DNA from: Brachynemurus nebulosus
Lineage: Eukaryota; Arthropoda; Insecta; Neuroptera; Myrmeleontidae
Length of the DNA: 64,000 bases
Reading direction: 5' to 3'
Assembly (NCBI GenBank): GCA_035578155.1
Contig: JAPWDM010000067.1
Location: 1-64,000, forward strand
The notes under the pieces: model-generated
Seen by the model: the letters and a program-made list of their open reading frames with translations, nothing else
What the model was told of the DNA's origin: nothing
The model's database searches: none
Program-made: the position numbers and the translations under genes
Shown: in pieces, positions 1 through 21,837 of the stretch
How positions within the stretch are numbered: the first letter of the stretch is position 1
Layout: each line of letters opens with the position of its first letter

Positions 1-447
1 GCTACGACACATCGTTTTTACAAAATATTTACGATCAAAATTTAGAATAATGAAAAAATTGGTAGGAGTGATGACATGAGAAATTCATCTGTTAACTGCG
101 CGCTTGGGTGTTTAAATGTGATTTGTATTAAGTTTTAGGCTTTTTAATAAGTGCGCTATCTTACCAACTTCAGTGCACACTCTTACACGATTGGTTGTGT
201 AAGAGTGTGCATTTCTCATTTTGTAAATGTTTTTTTTTTTTTTTAATAACTCGATTCATATTGAGTTAAATGATAAAAATCTTTTACCACAACGTTAACT
301 AATCATCAAGGTACTAGAATGAATTCAATTTACTTCTATTAACATTTTCTATTATTTTCTATAACCACCTAAATGTTAAGTGTGCCATCCTACATGACCC
401 TACCCTACTCTCTAAATTTCAAGTTTCTAGCGTAAGCGGTTTCGACT

Positions 448-451
<4 letters not shown>

Positions 452-537
<86 letters not shown>

Positions 538-563
538 TAGTATATATATATATATATATACTA

Positions 564-622
<59 letters not shown>
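452..622. repeat. (TA)n microsatellite with CACTAG interruptions
   Basis: There is an almost pure TA run, broken twice by cactag/ctag. It generates spurious Tyr-Ile open frames. Confidence 0.98.
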
Positions 623-625
<3 letters not shown>

Positions 626-1129
626 TAGTGGCCAGTCCTGGCTTCGCTAAAGTGTCTGTTTTGTTTTAATTTTAGTGTTTTATATAATTTCCTGCAACGG
701 AATAGATATATTTTATAGCTGTGACTCACGGTTTCATTTGCGTAAAGTATCTGAATTATGGGTTCAGTTACTTTTAAATCAGATATTCCGAAATTCTGTA
801 CAAAATCAGTTATTTATAGTGGTTGGCTTTGCTCATCAAACGACTTTAAATTAGTGATGTCGCCGTTAGTAATTTTCAAAAGGAACCATCCGGGTCTCGA
901 TCTAATCCACTTTTTTCACGCCCAAATGGTATTCCTATTCCAAACTAACCATCTTCATATTTCAGCAGCAGGGCTAATTTCTACGCTTAAAGACCTTTCC
1001 GTAAATAACTATATTGACGGAATTGAAATGCTCACTTCTGGAATTGAAATGCTCACCACAGGTTCACTTTTTCCATATGTCAGTAGTATTTTTTTTTAAA
1101 CTGATTAAGACCTGTCCACTTGTCTCCAG

Positions 1130-1660
1130 GACCTTAGGCAAGGTTTTAGCCTTCCAAAAGTGAAAAAATTCTCGAGATCGGTTGGATAGTTTATTTTGAG
1201 CGCTTTTTACTCCCCCCTGGAGAACACCTCATAATCTTGTATAGCATAGCTTATGTCAGTCTGGAATAACTGAGCTTTCTATCATTAAGAAATTTTCGAA
1301 ATCGATCGTTTATTTTGGGTGCTTTTTGAGTCTTCAGGGCCTCATAATATAACATAGGCTAAATAAATCTGGAATAGTTTAGTTGTTTAACAGTGGAAAC
1401 ATTTTTTAAAATCGTTTAAGCAGTTTACTTTAGGTCCTTTTTGGGTCTCCTGGATCCAGAGGATCTCATCTTATGTAACATAGCCTATGTCGATCTGGAA
1501 TAGTTGAGCTGTCTATAGTGAAAAAAAATTTCAAAATCGATTAGGTAGTTTATTCTAGATGCTCGTTGGATCCTCAGAACCTGAGGGGACTGTGACATAG
1601 TCTGTGTTAGTCTGGAATAGTTTAGTTCTCTAACATGTGAAAAAATTTTCAAAATATTAT
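1130..1660. repeat. Degenerate satellite-type units
   Basis: Four or five diverged units with aaaattttcaaaatcgattaggtagttt and gtctggaatagtttag phrases, related to the array at 8800-9990. Element ends are not preserved. Confidence 0.6.
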
Positions 1661-1694
1661 ATAATTTTAACGTTAAGCTAAATATCCCATTTTT

Positions 1695-1868
1695 ATACCA
1701 AAATACACTTTTGACTCGTTGTAAGCAACATCTAAAAATTGAAATATAATCATATACCTTACGTTTTTTAGATAATAAAATTCGCATATACGTAAAAAGA
1801 GTAAGGCATATGATTCTATTTCAATTTTTAATGTTGCTTACGAATCAAAAGTGTATTTGGGTGTTTTT
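1695..1868. repeat. Inverted repeat (MITE-like)
   Basis: caaaatacacttttgactcg..gtaagcaacat pairs with atgttgcttacgaatcaaaagtgtatttg; the inner arms continue through aaaattgaaata. About 60-bp arms. Confidence 0.6.
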
Positions 1869-2221
1869 CATTTAGAAAACATTTATACAGCGTCTACTCA
1901 TTTTATAAATGGAATATTAACTTTTACTGTGTTTCGGTAAAGGGCAGCATAGACAAAGTTACTAGATTTTTAAAAAAGTAAATAAATTCAATCTGCTTGA
2001 TATACTTTCTATGGTTCACAATTGTATGTATAATTTAGTTAAAAGCTGTTAAAAAGTTAGTTTTGCAATAATATTAAAAAAAAAATATTTTTGTGAAAAA
2101 GAAAAGTACAAAAATCACTAAAATTTTGTTTGGTATTACTTTTTCCCTATGCACTGCGTCACACACTATCGTTTGGGTTTTCTAAATGGAAAACACTCAT
2201 TTATGTAGTTTTATTGTTTTG

Positions 2222-2223
<2 letters not shown>

Positions 2224-2294
<71 letters not shown>
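2224..2294. repeat. (TA)n microsatellite
   Basis: Pure TA, about 70 bp, ending 31 bp before the PPP4R3 exon acceptor junction. Confidence 0.97.
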
Positions 2295-2302
<8 letters not shown>

Positions 2303-2325
2303 TAATTTTAATTAAATTTGTTTAG

Positions 2326-11782
<9,457 letters not shown>

Positions 11783-14186
11783 TGTATTCATACATCGTTT
11801 AATGGTAAGTTATCTTAACAAAATCGGTCAAAAATGGTAAACAATACAGTGTGATGATCTCAAAATAAAGTGTGGTGTTTCTTCTCTTGTTACATCATAA
11901 ACATGAAAAATACTTAAAATTTTGTGACAAGGTGACAAGACCTTATATGGGGTAGGTCAATTATTTTTCTCAGTTTATTTGAAAGATTCTGCAACTGAAC
12001 AAAAAATAAATATTGAAACACTCAAGTTTAAGTGAAATACGAACGTTAAAGTTTCTCTTTAAAAAAAAAAAGTAGTAATAATAATGTACTATTTTAATGT
12101 TTTCATAAAAGTTTTGTATTTTTTATCATAATACACATTTTATTTTCAACGGAAAATCGTTCATGGGACATTCTTGTTTTATTTTATTTTTCTTTGTAGA
12201 TTAATATCATCTTAATTATTAATACTTTATATAATGTAGTATAATTTAAAAAAAAAAAATGTACTATATTACTGTACAATGAAAAACATTATTTTATATT
12301 TCAAAAAATATATTTGCGGTATTTGGTAACCAAGATATAACGAAAATTAAAAGCAACAATGAACGTAATAATTGTAAGTAAATCTTACAATGTTAGTTGT
12401 AAATTTAAATTTCTATCTACATATACATATTTCTTATTTATTACAATTAAATTTAGCAATTTATTTGAAATATCGTAATATGATTTGTAAGAAACTTTTA
12501 AAAAAAAAAATTATATTCGGTTTCCGAAGGAAGCTAGATTAAAGTGTTCTTAAGTACTTTATTTAATTCCAGTTACTTTATTTACCTTTTTATTAACTAT
12601 TACATACAAGTTTTTTAGTAAATTTATCTAATGTATTTATTTGTTATAAAATTATATTAAAAGAATAATAACGAAACACACATGTACTTCATTTGAAGAA
12701 TTACGGTCTGTAAATTTAATACAAAAATTTTTAAGAAATACACAGAATGGTTAAGTAACTAACACGTTAGAGAAAACACGCATTTATATTTTTTGTAAAA
12801 AAAAAAAAAAAATGTTTTCAGATTTCTTTTGTTACTAAACCAAATTAAGTGTAGTACGCAGTGATTAACGCAAGATTTCTCTATACAACTGGATGTAAAA
12901 ATAAATATTAATTTTCAGTTAGTTCGTTTAATTAATCAATTACGTTTTCGGAAATAGTGAAACGAATCATATTTTAAATGGGAATTAAATTCATAAAGAT
13001 AATTTTAGATAAATATTGCTATAAAATGAAAAAAAAGTAGTATTCGATAGACCTTTAGTATCGAAAATATTTGAATATTGTATATGTAACAAGCAGCGTT
13101 GCCAGATTTATATTTTACCAACGAGCGTATAGATCGAGGCAAAAAAATAGTCAGTTTCATAACAAACAAAATATATTTAATGTATTATTTATTACTGACT
13201 TCAAAAACCATTTTTGAAAAATATTTATGATTTTTTTTTTTTTTTAATAATGAAAAACTATTACAATTGAAAATAAAAGTCGACGACAACATTAAATTTT
13301 TAACGACCAATAAGTGTGGTTTTTAAATAGCAACCGTTTTAAAGAACTTCAGTCAGAGTTGATCGATTGTGTACCTAGCCGCATTAATCATAAAATAAGT
13401 ATGTTGAACTTAAATAGGCCATAATTTCTGAAAAATAAAAAAATGTTTGAGAAAAAAATACGTATTTTGGTCAGTTTGTCACGTTTTTCTTTAATATCAA
13501 GTACTACAGTAATGACTATTGCAACTAGAGGTACAAGATCAATCTTCCTTGTCTGGATAATCCTTAGTTTTCTTTTATTAAGTGATCACGGTGTTTAAAA
13601 TATCGTATATCATATGTAGACTGTCTAACTATCTACCCTCATAACTCACGTGCCCTTACTTAAAACCTTATCTTTTATTGTAATTGTTGAGTCACATCTG
13701 CATGGCGGATTGCGCGGCTTTGTGTTTATATGACACATATTTATCATACGTCAGGCTATTCGGTAATACTAGTATTCTCGCTGGTGCCTCCGGTGTTGAA
13801 ATTAAAAACTGTATCAGGTAAAACATGTACGTTTATGACTAATTAGTGATAGAAATCTGATGACGCACACATAATTTGTAGGTATAATAAGTATTTCTAT
13901 CGCCAGTTGTACGTCCGTGTTCTTTTTGACAAACATAACTTCTGATTCCATTATAAGAACTCGTTTTGTAAAAACATTACCAAAATAACCGCTTAACATG
14001 ATATTAATATATTTGTTGACAAATATTTTCGTCAAAGCAAATTAGTCATCAAGCTTTCTTTTAATGTATCGAGGAAATTATATAAGAAAATACAGTCCTA
14101 ATAATTAATTTTCGCTCAATCTATATCTTATTCTTAAGGTATATTATTTTTTCAGTTTTTTCTGAACGATCTTTCTGATGATAATG
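11783..14186. other. PPP4R3 3' UTR and AT-rich intergenic DNA
   Basis: No gene was recognised. The first part must be 3' UTR. 13980-14180 is a dispersed repeat related to 35270-35480. Confidence 0.5.
11864..11869 (+). promoter_or_regulatory. Candidate poly(A) signal for PPP4R3
   Basis: AATAAA lies 82 bp after the stop codon and is followed at once by a GT/T-rich stretch (tgtggtgtttcttctcttgt), the usual layout of a cleavage signal. Other AATAAA copies occur further on (for example near 12005) in this AT-rich DNA, so alternative ends are equally possible. Confidence 0.4.
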
Positions 14187-16115
14187 TTAGAGTCCCTATA
14201 ATAAGAGTCTAGACACCGGCCATCAAGGGGCCAAACTACTATATGATAGTTAGCATGCCAGCTGTCACCAGAATTTTACGTCATCATACCTCGCAGCGAG
14301 GCATCCCCCACTTTCTGTGGTTATATACATATTTAGAGATTGTATGTGTAGTATATTCGATGTTAGTATGTGTGATATTCGTTATGTATATGGTCGAGGT
14401 TCGAGGTGGGAGTGGATACATACCATCGAACAACTGTATGTATGTATCTGCCACTAACACGATCTAACAATCAACATCCACACGTAACAATGCATGTTTG
14501 CTCTTGTAGAGCCGATGGACGACTATACAATAAGCAAATGCAGCTTATTGCAACTTTCGGACCACACTTTTTTATATGTACGCTTCATCTATCTCATCTG
14601 TGCCGGCCATTTATAGGGAAAATAATCGCGCACTTTTTCAAAATAATAACGCATATCACATGAAACTAGTAGTGATAGCATTGATGTTTTCCTGTCAGTT
14701 ATTTAAGGATGTATTCCCAAAAAAAAATTCCAACCTTTTCCATTGAGTAAAATATATTAAACAATAGGCGATTCTGGATCGATTAGATAAAAGAAAATTT
14801 TATGTCACGGACAAATTAAATGAAATAGTTAATGTTCTTATTTATCCTGTGTTATTTGTACCGGAAGTAGATTAACTACGAATAAATTTATAAAATTCAT
14901 CATATTTGGTCCAACTTCTTTTTCGTAAAAATTAGAAGCCGGAACCATGTGGTTTTGACAGTATTTTAAAAAACTGTACCCACCGTTAATGACGAGAAAT
15001 ATGGTAAAACATAATGAGTGTTTTCCATTTAAGAAACACAGACAACAAAGTGCATTTTTTTTTTTTGTCACAAAAAACTAATTTTCTTTTTAATTTCAAC
15101 CTTTTAATTGCTTTTAGATGCATTTAAAAAGTTAGTTTTGCAATAAAATATTTAAAAAAATTAGTTTTTTGTGAAAAAAAAAAGAAAATGCATTCTGTCA
15201 CACAGTGTTTTCTAAGGGCGTATTCGCGTTGTGGCTTTCGTCGCTTCGGTGGGCATCACTTCGGATCGACGTAGCATTCATGTTCGCGTTGCATAAGCAT
15301 TACTCCCATGGATACGCGCTATAGTTGTTCGCGTAGCATACAAATGTCATTCCAAAATTTTTTTTGACAATCTCTTAAAATGGTTGCAATTTTTAAGGTA
15401 ATGAAGAAAAATTTTATGTTTGAATTATTAAAATTAACGTGGCATAATACAAAAATTATTAAAACATAAACAGTTTGAAAAATTTAAATTTTTTTAAAGT
15501 TACGTGCACGGTTATGTGTCAACGGGAGCCATATTGCGTTAGTCATTTCAAAATATTTTTAAACATAGCTCTAATGACCACCGGAATCAATGGTTATGAG
15601 TACACGATCACAAAGTAGCGTCGCTCCTCGCTACGGTAGCCCCAACGCGAAAACGCCCTAAATGGAACATACTCTATATGTCAACTGTCAGAATAGTAAC
15701 TTCTGATTAGCTGCTAAACCCAACGCCAACCATAGTCAATTTAAATCTTTATTTTATAGAAAAAATTTATTAATTAATATAATTTCTTATAAATTACACA
15801 TTTTAATTCATAAAATAAATGTTCCTAGTAATAATTTTACATTATGATTAATAGCGTGTGTGCGTGTGAATTGGTAATTGTGTTTTTATACGAAACACAA
15901 ATATTTAAATAATTATTTTAATAAAAATATTTTATTATTATTGCTTAATATTTTATTTTTATCAAAGAATATATTATTTTACTAATTAATAATTGTATCT
16001 TAATAATTTATGTTCAATTATTCCCTCTCATTCTTCTCTTAACATATGGTGGATCAAACAACTAATCAAAAATCGACCACGAAGTGTCTCCCAACTCTTA
16101 TTATAAGGACTCTAA
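14187..16115. mobile_element. TIR element, 1.9 kb, with TAATG flanks
   Basis: TTAGAGTCCCTATAATAAGA at 14187 is inverted at 16096-16115 (one C/T difference), and TAATG lies on both sides (14182-14186, 16116-16120). No transposase frame is visible. It contains the Harbinger MITE 15216-15658 and an internal inverted repeat (tgagtgttttcca near 15019 versus related sequence near 15195 and 15660). Confidence 0.6.
15216..15658. mobile_element. PIF/Harbinger-type MITE with TAA target duplication
   Basis: GGGCGTATTCGCGTTG at the left pairs with CAACGCGAAAACGCCC at the right. TAA flanks both sides (15213-15215, 15659-15661). Excision restores ttttctaaatgga, which is also the uninterrupted reading in the related repeat at 2176-2190. 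The 3-bp duplication fits PIF/Harbinger. The GC-rich ends contrast with the AT-rich surroundings. Confidence 0.8.
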
Positions 16116-16120
16116 TAATG

Positions 16121-18113
16121 GTCATTTTTAAGTGCTCCCCCTTTCAAATGAATAAAAAATTCTTTATATATTTTTTTGAGTTTGTAATTCGAGTATAACA
16201 TTAACATGGCGACAATGACAAGATGTGGATTCCAAAATCATAGTAAAATTCTGTAGCCTTCTAAATTTCATTAATGAATGCAAAAGACCGCCAATCAGAT
16301 CATCTGACTGTATTTATCGTCTTATTTTTTAAAATGCTACATCCGTTATGAATTAATGTACAATTTATAAATTACTACGAAATTATCAGGATATTTTAGT
16401 ATGATTTGAGTGCGATAATGTAAACAGATGTAGCCCTACAGTAAGGAAAAACTCAAAAAATTAAGAAAGAAAGCGCATGATAGCTAATGGTATGTCCTGT
16501 AACTAGAATTTCTAATTGTCATATATAGCCAAGCGACTTACCCTTAAAAAGATGCTTAAAAAATGGAAAAAGTAACCATGAACGTTCTAGTAGCTGGAAA
16601 TAAAAAAATTCAAATACTATTTGCTTTTATTAAATACCGGCTCCAATGTTAAAAATTGGTTAATATAAATAATTTTTAAAAGAGTATTCTTATAAATATT
16701 TAATTTGTGTTTACGTATTCTTTCTAAAACGTCATATTGTCAATAGTTTTCCCTTTTTTTAAAGAAATGTGTTAAACAATAATTTTCTATATCAGTGGTA
16801 TTTACAGAATGTTACTAATACAAAATGCATGTAACTTACCTATTATTTTCATTAATCATACTTTTTATTGGCGACGCAGATTACGCGAGCGCTCCTGGTT
16901 TTTTAAATTAGAAGCTGTATCAAGTAAAAATTTTTGTATACGTTTAATTGTCGATAGAAAAAGGTACTATACAAATTATGCTCGGATCACTAGATTTTAT
17001 ATCTTCCATTAATCGTATACGTATATTTTTACTTGATGATAGTCACGCCGGCATTTGATAAAAAAAAATAGTATTGGAATTTTTTACTCCTTATTAAATT
17101 TTGAATTAGTTTTAAAAAATTAGCCACTACAAAGTTCGTGGTCACTTTTTGTTAAAAATTAGGGTTAAGTCGCTCGCCTAATACGATACATGCAAATTTT
17201 AGCTAACAATTGGGACGGCTGGCAACGCTGGTAATAAGACTTGTCAATGTATGTCATTTTATTTATAAAACAAAAGAATTGATTCATATCTATTTCTCTC
17301 TGGACTGCTGTATTATCATCTAAGTAGTTTTTTAATTAATTTATTGAAACATAATTATTATTTTTTTTTAAATGAATTTGTACTATGTATATAAAATACA
17401 CTAATCTAAGGTATAAACAAATAAAAATATATATATATAAACATACAGTTGAATATCAATTATATTTTTACAGATGAAAAATAGTAATATAACTTTTACC
17501 TAATACAGTTGAATGAATTTTTAATAAAAATTCAACATTCCCAAATTTTTTTAACAGAATAATTTTGTATAGAAATTACGTTTTGTTTTAACTTGAATAA
17601 AATATAAATGTGAATTAAGTTATAGAACAGCTAGTACGAACGAATAATGTAATAAACAGTGCAGAGAGGATTTTTCGAATATTGTATATATTTATTGTAT
17701 GGAAGTGTACATTTTTAAGTCTTTTTCAAAATATGTAGTGTCATAATATCATCAAATACAAACATAATAGATATGTTCATTAAATTTTACTTGTATTATT
17801 TATTTAAGATCCTTAATAACCTTATTTTAAACATTTGTGGAATGAATATTCAAAACGTGTTATATCACAATTACCAAAATGTTGAAAAATCACCAAAAAC
17901 TATCTTCAACGTATTATTTAAATTTTTCAGGTTGTGTTATTCTTATATAGATTACATGATTTAAAGTATAATTAAGATTGATTTTTCGTTAAAATGTTTT
18001 TCTTTTATGAAAAAGACTGGTTTTATATAGTGGACAAAACACTGCTTGAACCACAGAATACGGAAACAAAATTACTATCTCTATACTAGCGATCCCAGCA
18101 TGGACAAAAGTGA
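16121..18113. other. AT-rich intergenic DNA
   Basis: No gene or well-bounded element was seen. A phrase (gtatcaagtaaaaatttttg, 16917 on) resembles 13812 onward, suggesting a broken repeat. Confidence 0.45.
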
Positions 18114-18121
18114 CGTGTAAG

Positions 18122-18806
18122 TAGGGTTGTCAACTCTTCCAATAAATATTTCGGGATTTAATGAAACAAAAAATCGGGACGGGAACTATAAAATCGGGAC
18201 TACTAAAAAAAAATGTGTTTAATCATTAATAAACAAAAGGTCAAAATTTCTACTAGAACTTTAAACAATACACAGAACTATTTAATAGGTACATACAATA
18301 CTTATAATTATCATTCTTACTCAATAATCAGTTTAAAATCAACCATTAAAATTTTAATGTGTGCTATCGTATTTTAAGACAACATTTATCCTTTAAAAAA
18401 ATACAATAAATCATTTCTTGAAGATAATATTACAATAGTTTTTTATTTTGCGAGAAATTATTATTATTATTATTGTTATTAATTTTTTTTTTACTGTGAA
18501 CTGTATTTTTTTTAAGGACATTTTTCATATGTTTTGGAGGTTTTTTCTACCTAATATGCATTTTTTTGAGGGATTTTGACTATTGTTGGGGGAATTTTGA
18601 TGAGTAAAACTGGCAACACTGTACATTTTATGTGTAGGTACTTATTTCCTTCGCGGTAATTTCGAAACAGTAATAGTGAGACTGCCGAGATTAAAAAAGT
18701 AAAAAAAAATTGTAGATGTTAAAAATCGGGACAATTAGCGTCCCGCCCCTACTGTCGTCGGGACGCGGGACATATAGGCCTAAAATCGGGACAGTTGGCA
18801 ACCCTA
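18122..18806. mobile_element. hAT-type MITE
   Basis: The TIRs TAGGGTTGTCAACT and (inverted) AGTTGGCAACCCTA bound 685 bp. The flanks CGTGTAAG (18114-18121) and CATGTGAG (18807-18814) agree at 6 of 8 positions, consistent with an aged 8-bp duplication. aaatcgggac motifs repeat near both ends. No coding frame. Confidence 0.7.
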
Positions 18807-19795
18807 CATGTGAGTGACGTAATCCGCACTCACTTGTTATGTACATACATTGATGTTCCGTTTGTAAGGCTGCAGATACACGAGACACTTTTGGTGTCTA
18901 GAGTAGGTCTATAGATCAAATGTCGGTGTGTATACAGCAATGAGAACAGTGTCGCTAACAGTCCGTAATCTAGCGAGACTGTGTCGACACTGCTCTAGCT
19001 AGTAAAATTGCATAGGTGTAAACACTACGACAAATTTTCAAATCGGTTTGACCTTTTTTCATACACTCGCAGAAGAGAGATAGATTCATGGTATATAATT
19101 ACCAACATATTTTTTAGAATGTTACTTTATGGTATAGAAATGAATTACATCACCACAAAGTTGATAACTTTTGTTTTCATTCAATATAAAAATGTTAATT
19201 GATAAATTTACGATTATCTAAATTATACTAAGTGTTGAGAAGTTTTTATTTAATTGTATACAACGTTTTTTATAGATTGGAGAATAAAGAAAGAATTATA
19301 ATTTTTTTTAAATTCCCCGCCTAAAATTTATTATTTTGTACATAGTACACCTGTCAATTTGTCAATACAGAAAAATAACTAAATAACATTCTATAATATT
19401 TATGGTTTTATTTCATTCGCAAGTGTTTAAAAAATAATTTTTTATTACTCATGCGGGAGAAGTACTAACTTGGTGCACACATTTCTGTACGCAAAATATC
19501 TGTTTGCCCACTGTACTCTTCCCGCATACTTTTTTGCGTGTGGAAAGTAACTTTCCACACGCAAATTGACAATAAAACACGCAAAATTTAAGCAAAAGAC
19601 GCAAAGCCGCCTCTTAATTTTTCATTTAATAAATATTTCATAATTATTTCTATAGAAACCACCAACAAAGTAATTTAAACGATAATTAATTCAGAAAAAA
19701 AGACGAACACTTAAAAATATTATTTTGAAAAGTAATAAAAATGTCAAAAATAATGATAATAATAGAAAAAAGTATGTGAAATTCGTAATAAAATA

Positions 19796-19926
19796 TAGTA
19801 TGTGCAACTCGTGCGGGATTGTCGACTGCCCCACTTAAGCGAATGAGCGCACTCACTACGTTCGTGCGCTCAACTTCGCTTTCGTGGGCAATCGACAATT
19901 TCCCGCACTTATTGCACAATATACTA
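19796..19926. mobile_element. Short palindromic MITE
   Basis: Left gtgcaactcgtgcgggattgtcgac and right inverted gcgggaaattgtcgattgcc pair; the flanking agtat/atact also pair. The GC-rich centre contains gtgcgct/agcgcac. A second, looser copy of the cgggag...cccgcat ends lies at about 19452-19528. Confidence 0.55.
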
Positions 19927-20006
19927 TTACTACAAGTTTATTACACTTTTTTCATGTTTCACTCTTTTGTGTATCATATATGTTACCTGACATCTTGTCA
20001 TTTTAA

Positions 20007-20145
20007 GGCTGCCTTTACACGATCAATAATACTGTCAGTATTTCAAAATACAGACATTTTTATTGATCGTGTATTGACGATACTGAAATAATGATGAAAG
20101 AATTGAAGAATGGCTTATAATTCCATCAGTATTCACTTCAGTACT
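20007..20145. mobile_element. Partial MITE of the CACGATC family
   Basis: ggctgcctttacacgatcaa and inner gtcagtatttcaaaatac match the termini of the element at 57480-57642. Only part of the second end is preserved. Confidence 0.45.
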
Positions 20146-20552
20146 AAGACGTGGAGGGGACAGTGACATTAATGACAGTTAAAACCGTTAAGACATATCG
20201 CACCATTAGTTCAATAGGGTGATATATGCAAAAATATCTTTTTCGGGTTAAGAGTATATTGGGATTAAGCATATTTTTCTACACTACCCTAACCCACAAG
20301 TATAAATAAATGTTAATAAATAACAAAAATATGACAACTTTTAACAGTTATAACTTTATGGAATTTTTTCCCCCATTTAAGTCTTATTAAGACAATTAGG
20401 ACATATCTGACAATATTTTACTAATTTTTGACCTTTTTCTAACATTAGTTTATAAAATAAAGTCATATTAGTTAATATCACTTGATTGAATTTGTGAATA
20501 TAGATACAATGCAATAAAATTTCAAGATCAATTAAGAAACGTTTGTTGTTAA

Positions 20553-21120
20553 GTAGCACTACATTCTCGCGAGGTCGCCTCGACGAGACGTTCGTCGAGG
20601 TTTTGACGAGGCGAGACAACACGAGTATGTACCGTCTACACTCTCGCTCATTACTCAGTTATTCATACTGCTCATATGCGTTCGTATAGTTTGAAATGTC
20701 AATCATAGATGGACAAGATGGGTGATGTCGGTGACATGGATTCAAATAACTGCTGCTCCAGTTCTATGTACTGTTGAATCCTATAATTTTCTTCATGCAT
20801 ATTACACAAAAAAGTTTAAAATAACGTTTAAAATGACGTTTTTGTAAATTTAAGGCATGATTTTAGGTTATGTATAAAAACATAATAGTACGCAGATATG
20901 CAACATATGCAATATCAACACACGAGTATATGCGAGAGTGTAGTTGATCGCCTCGCCTCGTGTCTCGTGTCCTTTGACTTGTGACAAAAAACCGACTCAG
21001 ATCGGAGACCTGACGAGGCGAGGCAAGGCTTGACGAGGCGAGGCGAAGTAACACGAGAGCATCAACTACACTCTCGGCCTCGCGTCGCCTCGTGTTGCCT
21101 CGACGAGAGTGTAGTGCTAC
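20553..21120. mobile_element. GC-rich palindromic MITE
   Basis: gtagcactacattctcgcg at the left is inverted as cgagagtgtagtgctac at the right. The interior is packed with cgaggc/gcctcg repeats that fold on themselves. A second partial terminus (gtagcactacactctcgtcg) follows at 21128-21158, so a truncated second copy abuts it. The target duplication is not clear. Confidence 0.7.
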
Positions 21121-21837
21121 TATTATAGTAGCACTACACTCTCGTCGAGGCAACACGACTGAATTTAATGATCTGTGGTTTGAATAGATGGATTGGGCAA
21201 AACACATTTTAATTCATTTAGTCGTGAATAAAACAACCTTGATCAAAAAATGCTTCTGATTAAACGAATTGAAAAATCTTCCATCACTAACGTTAATATC
21301 TAAATCTTATTAATAAATTATTAAACATGTACATAAATTGTTTCCGTTTACAATATAATGACGCAACTCGCGCTGCAACATGTGTGAATCACGTGATCCT
21401 GTGAACCAATTAGAACACGTTGATGGCTGATTCCCATTGGTCGTTGGACAAAACAGTGTTTGAACCAAACATGATTATGAAAACAAGGCGGTTTGAATAA
21501 ATTCATTTCCTTTCTTAATTTTAATGGGGTAAAAAAAAATTTTACGGCCTTTGAATTGTCTAGTTTAATAGAAAACAGTGAGAAGAATTAGATAATATGC
21601 CGAACTCAATTTTGAATTTTTCGACAAAACACTTTTTGAATATTCACTCCACATTTATGCATAGTTTAGTATTGAGCTATTTTAAAATACTGGATAAAAC
21701 TTTAACGATTAAGTTTAATTAAAATGAGAATAATACTTCCAACAAGTCCTTTAAAGTGTCGTTTAAATTAATTTTTAATAATTATTATAAATATAATATA
21801 ACGTTTATAATAATAATTTTTTTTAAAGTAATTTTGG

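Larger units (their letters stand above)
1..2325. other. PPP4R3 intron or upstream DNA without coding exons
   Basis: Apart from the repeats listed separately, I see only AT-rich sequence. The frame at 758-1099 has no family motif. The segment 2090-2215 is a dispersed repeat also seen around 15150-15210 and 15660-15680. Confidence 0.5.

Noticed and set aside
419..625. Open frames of Tyr-Ile repeats (also at 2130, 39671, 48557, 53037, 53481, 57011)
   Set aside because: They are translations of (TA)n microsatellites with no coding signal.
20553..21120. Possible CpG island or promoter
   Set aside because: The GC-rich block is explained by an inverted-repeat element with its own termini.
20863..21207. 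114-residue - strand Arg/Ser-rich frame
   Set aside because: It lies in the GC-rich palindromic MITE and a truncated second copy; composition reflects cgaggc repeats.
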